Shown: positions 4,849 to 5,222 of the stretch, in pieces
Layout: every line of letters starts with the position of its first letter
Numbering within the stretch: the stretch's first letter is position 1
DNA from: an uncultured Clostridia bacterium
GTDB taxonomy: Bacteria; Bacillota; Clostridia; Christensenellales; Aristaeellaceae
Direction of reading: 5' to 3'
Assembly (NCBI GenBank): GCA_944363005.1
Contig: CALVTV010000100.1
Span: forward strand, 1-5,222
Length of the DNA stretch: 5,222 nt
Position numbers and translations under genes: made by a program
Notes under the pieces: generated by a model
What the model was told of the DNA's origin: nothing
Databases searched by the model: none
What the model saw: the letters and a program-made list of their open reading frames with translations, nothing else

Positions 4849-4870
4849 CCTTTTTATTTTATGCTATAAT
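4842..4870 (+). promoter_or_regulatory. uvrB promoter
   Basis: A perfect TATAAT (4865-4870) with the TGC extension follows a weak -35 TTGTTC (4842-4847) at 17-base spacing. Transcription would begin near 4877, leaving a leader of about 40 bases. That leader holds a small CGGGC/GCCCG hairpin (4884-4897, CAAA loop) just before the ribosome binding site. Confidence 0.8.
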
Positions 4871-4903
4871 GGCTCTTGATTGACGGGCCAAAGCCCGATT
4901 TAC

Positions 4904-4910
4904 AGGGAGG
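4904..4910 (+). promoter_or_regulatory. Ribosome binding site of uvrB
   Basis: AGGGAGG precedes the ATG at 4917 by 6 bases. The hairpin at 4884-4897 ends 6 bases upstream and leaves the site unpaired. Confidence 0.8.
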
Positions 4911-4916
4911 TTGCAC

Positions 4917-5222
4917 ATGCAGGAAGGCCGCTTTGTCCTCAAATCCCCGTTTCAACCGCAGGGCGATCAGCCGCAGGCCATCGAAGCGCTCACCAAGGGT
5001 ATTGAGGCCGGCATGCCCTGTCAGGTGCTGCTGGGCGTCACCGGTTCCGGCAAGACCTACGCCATGGCCTCGGTCATCGAGCGCATCCAGCGGCCGACGC
5101 TGGTCATAGCCCACAACAAGACGCTCGCCGCGCAGCTTTGCGCCGAGTTCAAGGAGTTCTTCCCGGACAGCGCCGTGGAGGACTTCGTTTCCTATTATGA
5201 TTACTGTCAGCCGGAGGCCTAC
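4917..5222 (+). CDS. uvrB: Excinuclease ABC subunit B, N-terminal 102 residues (cut by window edge)
   Basis: UvrB is the damage-verifying helicase-like subunit of UvrABC nucleotide excision repair. It receives lesions from UvrA and recruits UvrC for incision. The fragment covers the start of domain 1a. FQPQGDQPQAI (12-22) is the Q-motif-like nucleotide-binding segment, GVTGSGKT (40-47) is Walker A, and AHNKTLAAQL (65-74) is motif Ia. SYYDYCQPEAY (92-102) leads into the beta-hairpin that clamps DNA. Most UvrB proteins have Tyr where this one has Cys97 (YYDYYQPEAY) and where it has Asp89 (EYF, here EDF). The frame is intact and the start has a good ribosome binding site. The LexA box in the promoter indicates SOS induction. 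A full-length protein would be about 650-680 residues, so most of the gene lies beyond the window, and a downstream uvrA, which often follows uvrB, cannot be checked here. Confidence 0.97.
   Translation, partial: MQEGRFVLKSPFQPQGDQPQAIEALTKGIEAGMPCQVLLGVTGSGKTYAMASVIERIQRPTLVIAHNKTLAAQLCAEFKEFFPDSAVEDFVSYYDYCQPEAY

Noticed and set aside
1..5222. Mobile element, CRISPR array, tRNA or rRNA gene, or defence cassette
   Set aside because: No transposase, integrase, terminal inverted repeats, spaced direct repeats or tRNA-like folds were seen. All sizeable genes are housekeeping families with uniform codon use.

Overview
The window is an ordinary chromosomal stretch from a bacterium that looks like a moderately GC-rich member of the Clostridia (Bacillota). 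The evidence is strong AGGAG-type ribosome binding sites, sigma-A promoters with TGn extensions, an arginyl-tRNA synthetase of the clostridial sequence type, a DUF815 ATPase, a BioY biotin carrier, and a Gram-positive-type LexA box in front of uvrB. Coding DNA is GC-rich with GC-ending codons; the intergenic gaps are clearly AT-richer. No taxon below class is claimed.

Layout. Bases 1-49 (minus) are the first 16 codons of a gene running off the left edge, with its own promoter near 81-89. An intergenic stretch follows, ending in an intrinsic terminator hairpin (288-311). Bases 409-3483 (minus) are a two-gene operon, argS followed by a DUF815-family P-loop ATPase, separated by 39 bases. The 187-base gap 3484-3670 is a divergent control region, with a near-consensus argS promoter to the left and a bioY promoter to the right. 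The bioY promoter is bracketed by a 7-bp inverted repeat that could be an operator. bioY (3671-4219, plus) encodes the substrate-binding membrane subunit of an ECF biotin transporter. It converges on a 57-residue, single-span membrane miniprotein gene (4310-4483, minus), with a hairpin terminator between them. That small gene has its own extended -10 promoter and a leader of about 76 bases. A non-coding AT-rich stretch with a decanucleotide tandem repeat then leads to the uvrB promoter, which overlaps a LexA box. uvrB (4917 to the right edge) is cut after 102 codons.

How the genes relate. The window combines housekeeping functions: translation (argS), vitamin uptake (bioY) and SOS-inducible nucleotide excision repair (uvrB). 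No pathway links all of them. The argS-DUF815 pairing is the only co-transcribed unit fully visible. I found no mobile element, CRISPR array, RNA gene or clearly new multi-gene system. The points most worth following are the LexA operator at uvrB, the inverted repeat around the bioY promoter, a Tyr-to-Cys change at a DNA-contact position in UvrB, and the 57-residue membrane protein.
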